From Calothrix sp. NIES-2100 (GTDB lineage: Bacteria; Cyanobacteriota; Cyanobacteriia; Cyanobacteriales; Nostocaceae), in NCBI RefSeq assembly GCF_002368195.1, contig NZ_AP018178.1:791738-855737 (forward strand): a DNA stretch of 64,000 nt, read 5' to 3'. This document shows, one piece after another, positions 34,182 to 41,943 of the stretch. A model generated the notes under the pieces. It ran no database searches and had not been told where the DNA came from. It worked only from the letters and a program-made list of their open reading frames with translations. Position numbers and translations under genes: made by a program. How positions within the stretch are numbered: the first letter of the stretch is position 1; each line of letters starts with the position of its first letter.

Positions 34182-35057
34182 TTAAACTGCTAAATAACGG
34201 CGCACAAAGGTTTCTAAAGTTTCCAATTTAAAGTCAAAAATTCTTTCTAAATTGGAGATTTCGTCTTTTGTGCAGAAAAATTCATTGGCGAGCAAAGTCC
34301 GGTAGGTTCCCAAAGCTTGTTGTGTTTGGGTATCAAATAAACCTAAGGCACTCCGTAACCCATCAATAGCAAATAGGGGCGGATTAATTACGATAGGTTC
34401 TTTGTTGAAGATGCGTCCAAAAATTTGGGGAATATCCCCACGCCAGAGAATTTCTGGCCCCCCTACGGCTAAAGTTTGGTTTTGTGCGCCTTCAACTGTC
34501 AAAGAATCCACCACTATCTTGGCTAAATCATCGGTACTGACAATCGAAGTCCGATTTTTGGGATCGCCAATCAGTAGATACAACCCTGTCTCACGAAACC
34601 TTTCTGCTAATGTTAGCAAGTTAGATGCTAATCCAGCCGGACGTAAAATAGTGTAATTCACGCCACTAGCTGCGAGATATTTCTCTACTGCTCGTTTAGC
34701 TTTGAATACAGGCGCATCTTCATACCCCCGATCTGCACCCAGTACGGAAATGAAGACAAAATGTTTAACTCCATTGACTTTTGCTTGATCAATGAGTTCA
34801 ATATTGGCACGATAATCTAAGGATAAGGCATCGCCCCCAGATCCGTGAGTGCTAATAATATATTCCACACCCCGACAAGCTTGCTGAATCTCTTTTTCCC
34901 AGCGTAAATCACCGATAAAGATTTCCGCCCCTCGGTGTTCCAATTCGCTGTAATGAGAAGACAGGCGAACAAAAGCCCGCACTGGCTTCTCTTGTTGGCG
35001 TAACAGTCGCACAACTCTGCGACCAATTCCCCCTGTTGCTCCAGTGACTAGAATCAT
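34182..35057 (-). CDS. Atypical SDR (NmrA/Ycf39-like) NAD(P)-binding protein
   Basis: 291 residues. The N-terminal nucleotide-binding motif is MILVTGATGGIGRRVVRLLRQ (TGxxGxxG), and VKHFVFISVLGADRG and YTILRPAGL are typical of atypical SDRs that lack a strict YxxxK. The group includes Ycf39/HCF173/HCF244-type proteins for photosystem assembly and many NmrA-like sensors, so enzymatic activity is uncertain. Single gene with repeats on both sides. Confidence 0.85.
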   Translation of the reverse strand: MILVTGATGGIGRRVVRLLRQQEKPVRAFVRLSSHYSELEHRGAEIFIGDLRWEKEIQQACRGVEYIISTHGSGGDALSLDYRANIELIDQAKVNGVKHFVFISVLGADRGYEDAPVFKAKRAVEKYLAASGVNYTILRPAGLASNLLTLAERFRETGLYLLIGDPKNRTSIVSTDDLAKIVVDSLTVEGAQNQTLAVGGPEILWRGDIPQIFGRIFNKEPIVINPPLFAIDGLRSALGLFDTQTQQALGTYRTLLANEFFCTKDEISNLERIFDFKLETLETFVRRYLAV

Positions 35058-35497
35058 AAAATGACCTTATATTAATATTTTCAGTCTCGATTGTTCTCGA
35101 AAGCTTGCTATGTGCTTGATCAATGCTTAAAGCTGAAATCAGCTATTTCACATGGAAATTGCATCAATTGTGTGGGCAAAATGCCCATCCTAGAAGATTG
35201 TGATGAAATGGAGATATGCAAATTGGATGTGTTTTAGCCTATGAGCATACTTATAGACTTAGTTATCATGCTCAAGATATCCTCACACTAACTATAGGAA
35301 GAAGTCACGCTTTATCTATCTTAATAAATGCAGAGGCAGGGCGAAGGGTGAAGGGAAGCAATCGCAAAAACTAGAGGATGATGCGATTACTTCGCTCAAA
35401 CGAGTAATGACATTTTAAAGGCAATACGGTTCAGTTAAGGATAATTGTGGCGATCGCCCCTGTTGATCGCTTCATCAAAAAAACATATCAAGGCCAA

Positions 35498-35670
35498 TTT
35501 AGTAAGCAAAATGCCATAATGCTTACTCGTTTATTCAAAACGCTTACTCAAAATGCCTTAACGCTTACTGAAAATGCCTTAACGCTTACTCATTTTGGTG
35601 TTTTCCGCAAGCAAAATGCCTTAACGCTTACTGAAAATGCCTTAACGCTTACTCATTTCGGTATTTTCCG
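35498..35670. repeat. Tandem array with exact 21-bp period (CGCTTACT units)
   Basis: The core AATGCCTTAACGCTTACT recurs at 21-bp steps (CGCTTACT at 35541, 35562, 35583, 35625 and 35646), with two units replaced by CATTTTGGTGTTTTCCGCAAG-like sequence. Its unit is unrelated to the 15702 array, but the period is the same. Confidence 0.8.
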
Positions 35671-35682
35671 CAAACAAGTAGA

Positions 35683-35811
35683 ACAGTCAACCGTCAACAG
35701 TCAACCGTCAACAGTCAACCGTCTGTAGGGGCGGGTTTATTTAGATCATTGTTGATCCACGAGGATATCTGTGAACCCGCCCGTACAAGCGTCAACAGTC
35801 AACAGTCAACC
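35683..35811. repeat. CAACAGT/CAACCGT heptamers flanking an inverted repeat
   Basis: AGTCAACCGTCAAC units at 35683-35722 and GTCAACAGTCAACAG at 35790-35811 bracket TAGGGGCGGGTTT and AACCCGCCCGTAC. Confidence 0.75.
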
Positions 35812-35815
35812 CCAA

Positions 35816-36598
35816 TTAAAATTCCACAATCACCGGCGTATGATCGCTTGGTTGAGTCAATTTCCTCGGTGCAACATCAATAATGCAACTTGTCGCCCGC
35901 TCATACAACACTGGTGTTAGATAATGATGGTCAATCCGCCAGCCTAAGTTACGCCGGAAGGCGGCGGTGCGATAATCCCACCAACTGTAATTTCCACCTT
36001 CAGAAGTAAATTTACGAAAAGCATCAGCAAATCCTAGTGTCAATATATCCCGTAGGGCTTGGCGTTCTGCTTCTGATGCCATGATGTGGTTGTCGGCTTT
36101 GACTTGATCGTGAATATCTTTGGCTTCTAAAGCAATATTAAAGTCACCACATACACAGATAGCAGGTTGTGATTTTAGTAGCAGTTGTAAATACTCACGC
36201 AATACTGTTAACCACCGCAGCTTATATTCGTATTTTTCACTACCTACAGCTGAACCATTAGGGACATAAAGGTTGACAATCCTCACATTCTCAATAATTC
36301 CCGTAATTACCCGTTTTTGTTCGTCCCATTCTGGTTGTAAATTGGGCACGATGGCTGTAAACCCAGTACTTACATCCAACAGCGGTTGGCGGCTGATTAA
36401 AGCTACACCGTTGTATGCTTTTTGTCCTGAACAGTAAACTTGATAGCCTAAATTTTCAAAAGGCGATCGCGGAAAATCTTGATCTATAACTTTTGTCTCT
36501 TGCAAGCAAAGTACATCAACTGGATTTTGGCTTAACCAATCAGTTACTTGTTCTAGGCGAGTGCGAATTGAATTAACGTTCCAAGTGGCGATTTTCAT
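35816..36598 (-). CDS. xth: Exodeoxyribonuclease III (AP endonuclease)
   Basis: 260 residues, full length. Family motifs in order: IATWNVNSIRTRL, LCLQETKV (metal-binding Glu), GDFNIALEAKDI, WWDYRTAAFRRNLGWRIDHH and PSDHTPVIVEF with the catalytic Asp-His. It nicks DNA 5' of abasic sites and has 3'-5' exonuclease activity in base-excision repair. Single gene. Confidence 0.95.
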   Translation of the reverse strand: MKIATWNVNSIRTRLEQVTDWLSQNPVDVLCLQETKVIDQDFPRSPFENLGYQVYCSGQKAYNGVALISRQPLLDVSTGFTAIVPNLQPEWDEQKRVITGIIENVRIVNLYVPNGSAVGSEKYEYKLRWLTVLREYLQLLLKSQPAICVCGDFNIALEAKDIHDQVKADNHIMASEAERQALRDILTLGFADAFRKFTSEGGNYSWWDYRTAAFRRNLGWRIDHHYLTPVLYERATSCIIDVAPRKLTQPSDHTPVIVEF

Positions 36599-37047
36599 TG
36601 CGGCAATATTTACATAAATTAATTAATTAATCATTAATTAGAGGTATTTTTAGATTTATTTAATATTTATATATTCTCTATGATTCTAGCGGTTTTCCCT
36701 AAATCAGTCTTGAGAAGAATTGATCCCAAAGCAAATTTTAGTATTTTCAGCTACAAAATTTGGCAATTAGTAGGTTAAGTTACAGAATAGGCAATTATTT
36801 AATGATCCCCAAGACAGATGAAAGGAGTTAGCAGTTGATTGTATCTTTATATTGTAGTCGGGTGAGGCAATCACTGATGATCTGAAATTTAGTGGTGCTG
36901 TTTCAACGGTACGGTTAACCGATGTTGCACTTGCGGGCATAGTTTTGGTTAATTTAAATTTCAGAAGATTAAGTATAAATTCTTTGCCCTCAAACATTGA
37001 CAGAAGTTCTCAATGGGAGAACTATTTAATCGGCTGAACCAAGACAT
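36599..37047. other. Intergenic region, nothing recognised
   Basis: About 450 bp, AT-rich. A minus-strand open frame at 36767-36997 has no recognisable features. It presumably holds the promoter of the glycosyltransferase at 37048. Confidence 0.5.
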
Positions 37048-38115
37048 ATGAAAATAGCTCAAGTTGCCCCATTATGGGAAAGAGTTCCACCTCCCACATA
37101 CGGAGGGATTGAATTGGTAGTGAGTCATTTGACCGATGAACTAGTTCGTCGCGGTCATGAAGTCACTTTATTCGCCTCTGGCGATTCCCAAACATTGGCT
37201 ACATTAGAAGCAATTTATCCCAGAGCATTGCGCTTAGATCCGAATGTCAAAGAGTATGCAGTGTATGAAATGCTTGAACTTAGCCAGGTTTACCAGCGAG
37301 CGGCGGAATTCGATATAATTCACTCCCATGTAGGGATTTCGGCACTATCCCTAGCGAGTTTAGTATCAACTCCCACGGTACATACTCTCCACGGCAGCTT
37401 TACAAAGGATAACCGCAAAGCCTTTAGCCACCATAAAAAGCAACCATACATCAGTATCAGTAACGCACAGCGGCAGATAGATTTAAACTATTTTGGCACT
37501 GTTTACAACGGTATTAACCTGGCAGATTACCCATTGAAAAAACAACCCCAAGAACCAGGATATTTGGCATTCTTAGGGCGTTTTTCTCCCGACAAGGGGC
37601 CGCACCATGCGATCGCCATTGCTAAACAGAGTGGTTGGCGCTTGAAGATGGCAGGAAAGATTGATTTAGTAGACTCGAAGTTTTTTGAACAAGAGATTGC
37701 CCCCCATATAGATGGTCAGCAAATAGAATTTATCGGTGAAGTTAACCTGGCACAAAAAGCTGAACTCTTAGGCAATGCTGCAATCACTCTTTTTCCTATT
37801 ACCTGGCAAGAACCTTTTGGATTGGTGATGATTGAATCAATGGCAACTGGTACACCTGTGATTGCCATGAATCTCGGTTCAGTTCCAGAAGTTATTGCTC
37901 ATGGGGAATCAGGTTTTGTCTGTCAAAACTACGAGGAAATGGTAGACATGATTCCTCAAGCTTTAAAACTTAATCGGCAAACCTGTAGAGAATACGTAGA
38001 AAACAAATTTAGCGTTGCTCAAATGGTTAACGGTTATGAAGCAATCTATGAACAAATTATCAAAGATCGCATAGACTTGAATGGGCGCATTCATGCCGCC
38101 AAAATCCAGTTTTAA
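37048..38115 (+). CDS. Glycosyltransferase family 4
   Basis: 355 residues with a GT-B fold. The N-terminal half has APLWERVPPPTYGGIELVVSHLTDELVRRGHEVTLFASGDS; the nucleotide-sugar half has LGRFSPDKGPHHAIAIAK, WQEPFGLVMIESMATGTPVIA and GSVPEVI, the E-x7-E-type motif of retaining GT4 enzymes. The sugar donor cannot be told. The zinc-ribbon gene follows 57 bp later, probably in the same transcript. Confidence 0.92.
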   Translation: MKIAQVAPLWERVPPPTYGGIELVVSHLTDELVRRGHEVTLFASGDSQTLATLEAIYPRALRLDPNVKEYAVYEMLELSQVYQRAAEFDIIHSHVGISALSLASLVSTPTVHTLHGSFTKDNRKAFSHHKKQPYISISNAQRQIDLNYFGTVYNGINLADYPLKKQPQEPGYLAFLGRFSPDKGPHHAIAIAKQSGWRLKMAGKIDLVDSKFFEQEIAPHIDGQQIEFIGEVNLAQKAELLGNAAITLFPITWQEPFGLVMIESMATGTPVIAMNLGSVPEVIAHGESGFVCQNYEEMVDMIPQALKLNRQTCREYVENKFSVAQMVNGYEAIYEQIIKDRIDLNGRIHAAKIQF

Positions 38116-38172
38116 TCAAAACAATTTTTTTGTGCATATTACAACAACATTTTTTTCAAGGAGGACATCGGT

Positions 38173-38358
38173 ATGAGTATGAGAACCAACACTTGCCCAT
38201 GTTGTGGTGGTTCCCTCCTGCGCCATATTCGGCATAGTGAAGTTTATTGGTTTTGTCTCTCTTGCCGACAAGAAGTACCACTATTAACTTTGAGTCGTTT
38301 GTCTAATGCAGAGACCCGAAATACCGGATTAACTACCCAACCAACAGTCAATTCTTAG
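38173..38358 (+). CDS. Small zinc-ribbon protein
   Basis: 61 residues. Two Cys pairs (CPCCGGSLLRHIRHSEVYWF and CLSCRQEV) form a one-zinc ribbon; the tail is Thr/Asn-rich. A strong ribosome site, AAGGAGGACATCGGT, precedes the ATG. Function unknown. Confidence 0.75.
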   Translation: MSMRTNTCPCCGGSLLRHIRHSEVYWFCLSCRQEVPLLTLSRLSNAETRNTGLTTQPTVNS

Positions 38359-38449
38359 TTTGATATGTTTCGTAGTTAGGACTTTAGTCCTGAATTTTGA
38401 AGTGTGCTTTGTGCTGACTAGAAACCCATGAGATTACGGCTGAACTGTG

Positions 38450-38484
38450 AATAACTCCTCCTGGTAAAATCAGGTGGAGTTATT
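38450..38484 (+). terminator. Strong hairpin just before the dehydrogenase start
   Basis: AATAACTCCTCCTG pairs with CAGGTGGAGTTATT (one bulge) and is followed by CATTTAGG. It ends only 18 nt before the GTG start at 38502. It may end the upstream transcript or act as an attenuator for the dehydrogenase. Confidence 0.55.
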
Positions 38485-38501
38485 CATTTAGGTCAAAATT
38501 T

Positions 38502-39530
38502 GTGTTGGCAGCCTTGCTTTATGGTCAAGAAGATTTACGCCTAGAGGAAGTCGCCGATCCGACTCCGGAGGCTGGTGAGGTAGTTATTCAAGTCGGCGCG
38601 GCGACAACCTGCGGTACAGATTTAAAAGTATGGCGGCGTGGTGGTCATGCCAGAATGTTGAAACCACCAACTTTATTTGGTCATGAAGCGGCTGGGAAAA
38701 TTGTCGCCTTGGGTAAAGGTGTGACAAATTGGCAAATAGGCGATCGCATCGTCGCTAATAATTCTGCACCATGCATGAATTGCTTTTTTTGTCAACGAAA
38801 AGAGTATTCTTTATGCCCAAATTTGACCTGGAATAATGGTACATTTGCCCAATATTTAAAAATTCCCGCGCCCATAGTACAGCAGAATATGTTGCCGATT
38901 CCCGATGAATTGCCTTGGGAATTAGCCGCAATGACCGAACCCTTAGCTTGTGTATTGCATGGCCTAGGGCGTACCCAAATCAAAGCCCAAGATAGGGTAG
39001 TGGTGTTAGGAGATGGGGCGATCGGGCTGATGTTTGTCGCCGCCTTAGCCGAGAGTGAGAAAGCCGAGGTATGGCTATGGGGAGGAAATGACCACAGGCT
39101 AGAAATTGGCAAAAAATTAGGTGCAGCCAAAACATTTAACTATCATCAAATAGAAGATATTCCCGGAGTGGTAAAAGAACTCACCCAAGGATGGGGCGCA
39201 GATGTAGTCATAGAAGCAACAGGCGTACCCAGCGTTTGGGAAACTGCGATCGCCACAGCCCGTCCTGGTGCAACCGTTAACTTATTTGGTGGTTGTCCAC
39301 GAGATACTACTATTAGCGTCAACACAGAACAGCTACACTACAGCGAACTCACCTTAAAAGGTGTATTTCACAACACCCCTGAATATGTCCGCGCCGCCCT
39401 AGCAATGATAGCTAGTCGTAAACATCCTTTAGAACTACTGATTAGCGAACATCGCCCCTTGAAGGATTTAGCACAGGTGTTTAGCGACATGAAAGCGCGG
39501 AAAGTCATTAAGGTAGCGCTGAGAGCGTGA
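38502..39530 (+). CDS. Zinc-dependent medium-chain alcohol/polyol dehydrogenase
   Basis: 342 residues from a GTG start that begins the family-like MLAALLYGQEDLRLEEV. The catalytic zinc region has TTCGTDLKVWRRG and FGHEAAGKI. The structural zinc cysteines are CMNCFFCQRKEYSLC. The NAD site is VVVLGDGAIGLMFV. It resembles threonine/sorbitol dehydrogenase-type MDR proteins; the substrate is unknown. The hairpin at 38450-38484 lies right before it. Confidence 0.9.
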   Translation: MLAALLYGQEDLRLEEVADPTPEAGEVVIQVGAATTCGTDLKVWRRGGHARMLKPPTLFGHEAAGKIVALGKGVTNWQIGDRIVANNSAPCMNCFFCQRKEYSLCPNLTWNNGTFAQYLKIPAPIVQQNMLPIPDELPWELAAMTEPLACVLHGLGRTQIKAQDRVVVLGDGAIGLMFVAALAESEKAEVWLWGGNDHRLEIGKKLGAAKTFNYHQIEDIPGVVKELTQGWGADVVIEATGVPSVWETAIATARPGATVNLFGGCPRDTTISVNTEQLHYSELTLKGVFHNTPEYVRAALAMIASRKHPLELLISEHRPLKDLAQVFSDMKARKVIKVALRA

Positions 39531-39636
39531 AGGGGGCAGAGGGGGCAGAGGGGGACAAGGAGGACAAGGAGGACAAGGAAGCAGAGAAGGAATAACTATT
39601 GCCCAATGCCCAATGCCCCATGCCCAATGCCCAATT
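39530..39636. repeat. GGACAAGGA and CCCAATG tandem repeats
   Basis: AGGGGGCAGAGGGGG, three GGACAAGGA units, then CCCAATGCCCAATGCCCCA. STRR-type filler. Confidence 0.75.
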
Positions 39637-39749
39637 CATCAGTAAAACCACTTATAGGCGTAGCAATCTTTTTTAAATTTATATGAAATAATTTGGCAGC
39701 AAAACGGGAAAACTATGATTACTTCGCGATATAGTTTCCGATTTTGAAA

Positions 39750-40361
39750 ATGTTAAAAAAATCTCTGCTTACTTTTTTGATTTTGCCTGTTTCTTTTATG
39801 TCCTGGCTAGCGATGGGAATGCTGGTAGATTCCCAAGCCAATGCTTTACCAGGGCAACAAACTGAAGAAGTAACTACCTGGATTCAAGCACATCCCACCC
39901 TTCGTCCTAAAAGTGGCGAACGCTTATTTGTGCAAAAGAGTGATACAGCAGCCCAGCGATTCACCTTTTTAGCATCAGTATTACCGCCTGGAAAAGTGGC
40001 ATTTACTAAAGACCGCAGCATGATTCGTTCGGAGCGCATGACGATGTATGATGCTGTCAACGGGATGACATTTGAACGCTTCCAAGAGGCTTTACGAGTA
40101 ATTTATGGACTGGGTATTTATCAAGACTTTCAAAATGCCCAGCTAATTTATAAGTATCCCAATCAAAGTGCGATTAACTCAGCCCGACTTGCCAAAACCC
40201 CGATTAGAGAAGCTTTACAGGGAGAATTGCGCGTAGGCGATCGCTATGCCTATTGGGTAGAGGTAGCCCAGCCGAGGGAGGGTAAAGCCTTCACCGGTCA
40301 AATGACAGTTTTGCTCAAAAGCGATGTAGACAAATTGGAAGCAGAATTGCGAAATCGGTGA
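39750..40361 (+). CDS. Secreted protein of unknown function
   Basis: 203 residues from ATG 39750; an in-frame TTG two codons earlier is also open. The signal peptide MLKKSLLTFLILPVSFMSWL continues to a cut near SQANA. The mature part is a compact mixed alpha/beta domain (TWIQAHPTLRPKSGERLFVQ, DRYAYWVEVAQPREGKAFTG) with no family I recognise. The same overall pattern occurs in conserved cyanobacterial periplasmic proteins. No operon partner. Confidence 0.7.
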   Translation: MLKKSLLTFLILPVSFMSWLAMGMLVDSQANALPGQQTEEVTTWIQAHPTLRPKSGERLFVQKSDTAAQRFTFLASVLPPGKVAFTKDRSMIRSERMTMYDAVNGMTFERFQEALRVIYGLGIYQDFQNAQLIYKYPNQSAINSARLAKTPIREALQGELRVGDRYAYWVEVAQPREGKAFTGQMTVLLKSDVDKLEAELRNR

Positions 40362-40399
40362 TTTAGGTAGAAGTTAAAAGACATTGTAAAAGTGATAGG

Positions 40400-40465
40400 C
40401 TCGTAGGGGCACGGCATCAATGAAATCTCGGTTTTACCGAAAGTCTTTGAAAGCCGTGCCCCGAC
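40400..40465. repeat. Short inverted repeat GGGGCACGGC/GCCGTGCCCC
   Basis: Arms around TCAATGAAATCTCGG, similar to the GGGCACGGCA arm inside the 13327 element. Confidence 0.6.
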
Positions 40466-40515
40466 AATTGAGATATTTTTTATTTGGAAGTCCCTAAGTT
40501 GAAGACTTCAGTATT

Positions 40516-40884
40516 TCAAACTCCCCCAAATCCTTGTGAAGGCGGAGTTTGCCAATTACCAGAAAAGATACTTTCCGCCGCGAGAGAAATTCGCAGCAAA
40601 TCTTCCTTTAGTAATGGCGGCCAATCAACCCCAGCTTTACGCCCCGCCGCAAATAGCTGTTGAGTCTTCATGCTTAACTCAAAAAGCGCATAAGCTAAGT
40701 CTCTATCTAATGTAGAAGCTTCTTTGAGGGCTTCAAACACCACTTTTAATGCCAACAAAATCGAAGTGATTTGACCGGGAACTGGCGGTTTTCCCTGTTT
40801 CAGACGCATTAACAAGGAATCTGAGTGGTTTTCGCTGGCGAATACTTGGTCTATAAGGATTTTGCGAGCTGTTTCGTAGTTCAT
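40516..40884 (-). CDS. Conserved-looking small helical protein, unknown
   Basis: 122 residues, mostly helical (SILLALKVVFEALKEAS, RDLAYALFELSMKTQQLF), soluble, no motif. Composition and codon use resemble its neighbours, and no overlapping gene competes. Function not recognised. Confidence 0.6.
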   Translation of the reverse strand: MNYETARKILIDQVFASENHSDSLLMRLKQGKPPVPGQITSILLALKVVFEALKEASTLDRDLAYALFELSMKTQQLFAAGRKAGVDWPPLLKEDLLRISLAAESIFSGNWQTPPSQGFGGV

Positions 40885-41048
40885 TTATTCAGCTTACAGC
40901 AGATTATGTCTAAGTACTAATACTTAGTTATAAATTATTACCCTGAATAGGGATTGTGATGAATTTTAACTCAAATAAGTTGAAATCCATATTAGTAATT
41001 TAGACTAATTTCAATTTAAATTTTTCTTGAAGCTGAACATCATCAACC

Positions 41049-41083
41049 TTTTAATTTCTGATAGGGATATTAATTAATTGAAT
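41049..41083 (-). CRISPR. Decayed CRISPR repeat beyond the trailer end
   Basis: The centre CTGATAGGGAT and the end TTAATTG-AAT align to the 37-nt repeat in the same orientation, with scattered changes. It lies ~500 bp past the last array repeat, so the array probably once extended to here. Confidence 0.5.
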
Positions 41084-41490
41084 ATTAACAATTGATTCTC
41101 ACTTTCAGGAGCATCCCAAATGTGTAAATTGATTTTTTGTAGTGATGGCTCTCTAGCCCGCTTGTTTGACCAATGGGAGCAAGATGCTCCCACTACAAAT
41201 TTATTCAGGGCAAAATTGGGATGTTCCCCAATCAAAAATCATTTTTTTAAAGCCTTGTGATGTTTATAAAACGCTTTTTATAATTAATTGAGTATTAACA
41301 ACTGATTATCAATTTGAGCAGCATCCCAAATGTGTAAATTGATTTTTTGTAGTGATGGTTCTTTAGCCTGCTGGTTTGACCAATGGGAGCAAGATGCTCC
41401 CACTACAAATTTATTCAGGGCAAAATTGGGATGCTCCCCAATCAAAAATCATTTGTTTAAAGCTTAGTGATGTTTATAAAACGCTTTTTA
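41071..41490. repeat. Two 210-bp tandem copies of a fold-back element
   Basis: Copy 1 is 41071-41280 and copy 2 is 41281-41490, over 90% alike by eye (for example AGCATCCCAAATGTGTAAAT at a 210-bp offset). Each copy has self-complementary parts (GGGAGCAAGATGCTCCC; GTAGTG/CACTAC; GCATCCC/GGGATG). It looks like a MITE duplicated in tandem. Confidence 0.8.
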
Positions 41491-41943
41491 TTTTTTAATT
41501 TATAGTTGATAAACTATTTATAAATTCAAAAAATATCGTTTTTAGGTTTAAAATTACCGCCAAAATTTGCAATATTATCAATAAGCTTTAAATGCCTGAC
41601 AGGGATTATTGTTAATTACAATCGGGGTCTGGGGTGTCCCCAGATATAAAAGCGAAGCGTTTCAATCCCTGATAGGGATTATTGTTAATTGCAATGCTAA
41701 TGATATGAAGATGTTGGCGTATTTGAGCGGTTTCAATCCCTGATAGGGATTATTGTTAATTGCAATTATGCAGCAGCAGTCTATCGCTACAGATTCCCCG
41801 AGTTTCAATCCCTGATAGGGATTATTGTTAATTGCAATATTATGTAAGAGAAGAACTTTTTTTCAAAAATCGTTTCAATCCCTGATAGGGATTATTGTTA
41901 ATTGCAATGCTGCTCTTAATGGTTTTCTTGCTGCCTCTCTTTG

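Larger units (their letters stand above)
35058..35815. other. Repeat-filled intergenic region
   Basis: About 750 bp without a gene. It contains a piece of the GCGATTACTTCGCT repeat (35370-35410), a single ATACGGTTC end (35421-35440), a 21-bp tandem array (35498-35670), CAACAGT-type heptamers (35683-35722, 35790-35811) and a GGGCGGGTT/AACCCGCCC inverted repeat (35730-35783). Confidence 0.7.
40885..41585. other. Gap beyond the CRISPR trailer: tandem 210-bp duplication and a decayed repeat
   Basis: No gene. It contains the decayed CRISPR repeat at 41049-41083 and two 210-bp tandem copies (41071-41490), described separately. Confidence 0.7.

Noticed and set aside
35447..35728. 93-codon open frame over the second 21-bp array
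   Set aside because: Produced by the tandem repeat and by heptamer repeats at its end. No credible start.
36767..36997. 76-codon minus-strand open frame before the GT4 gene
   Set aside because: No motif, no family, and it lies where the GT4 promoter should be.
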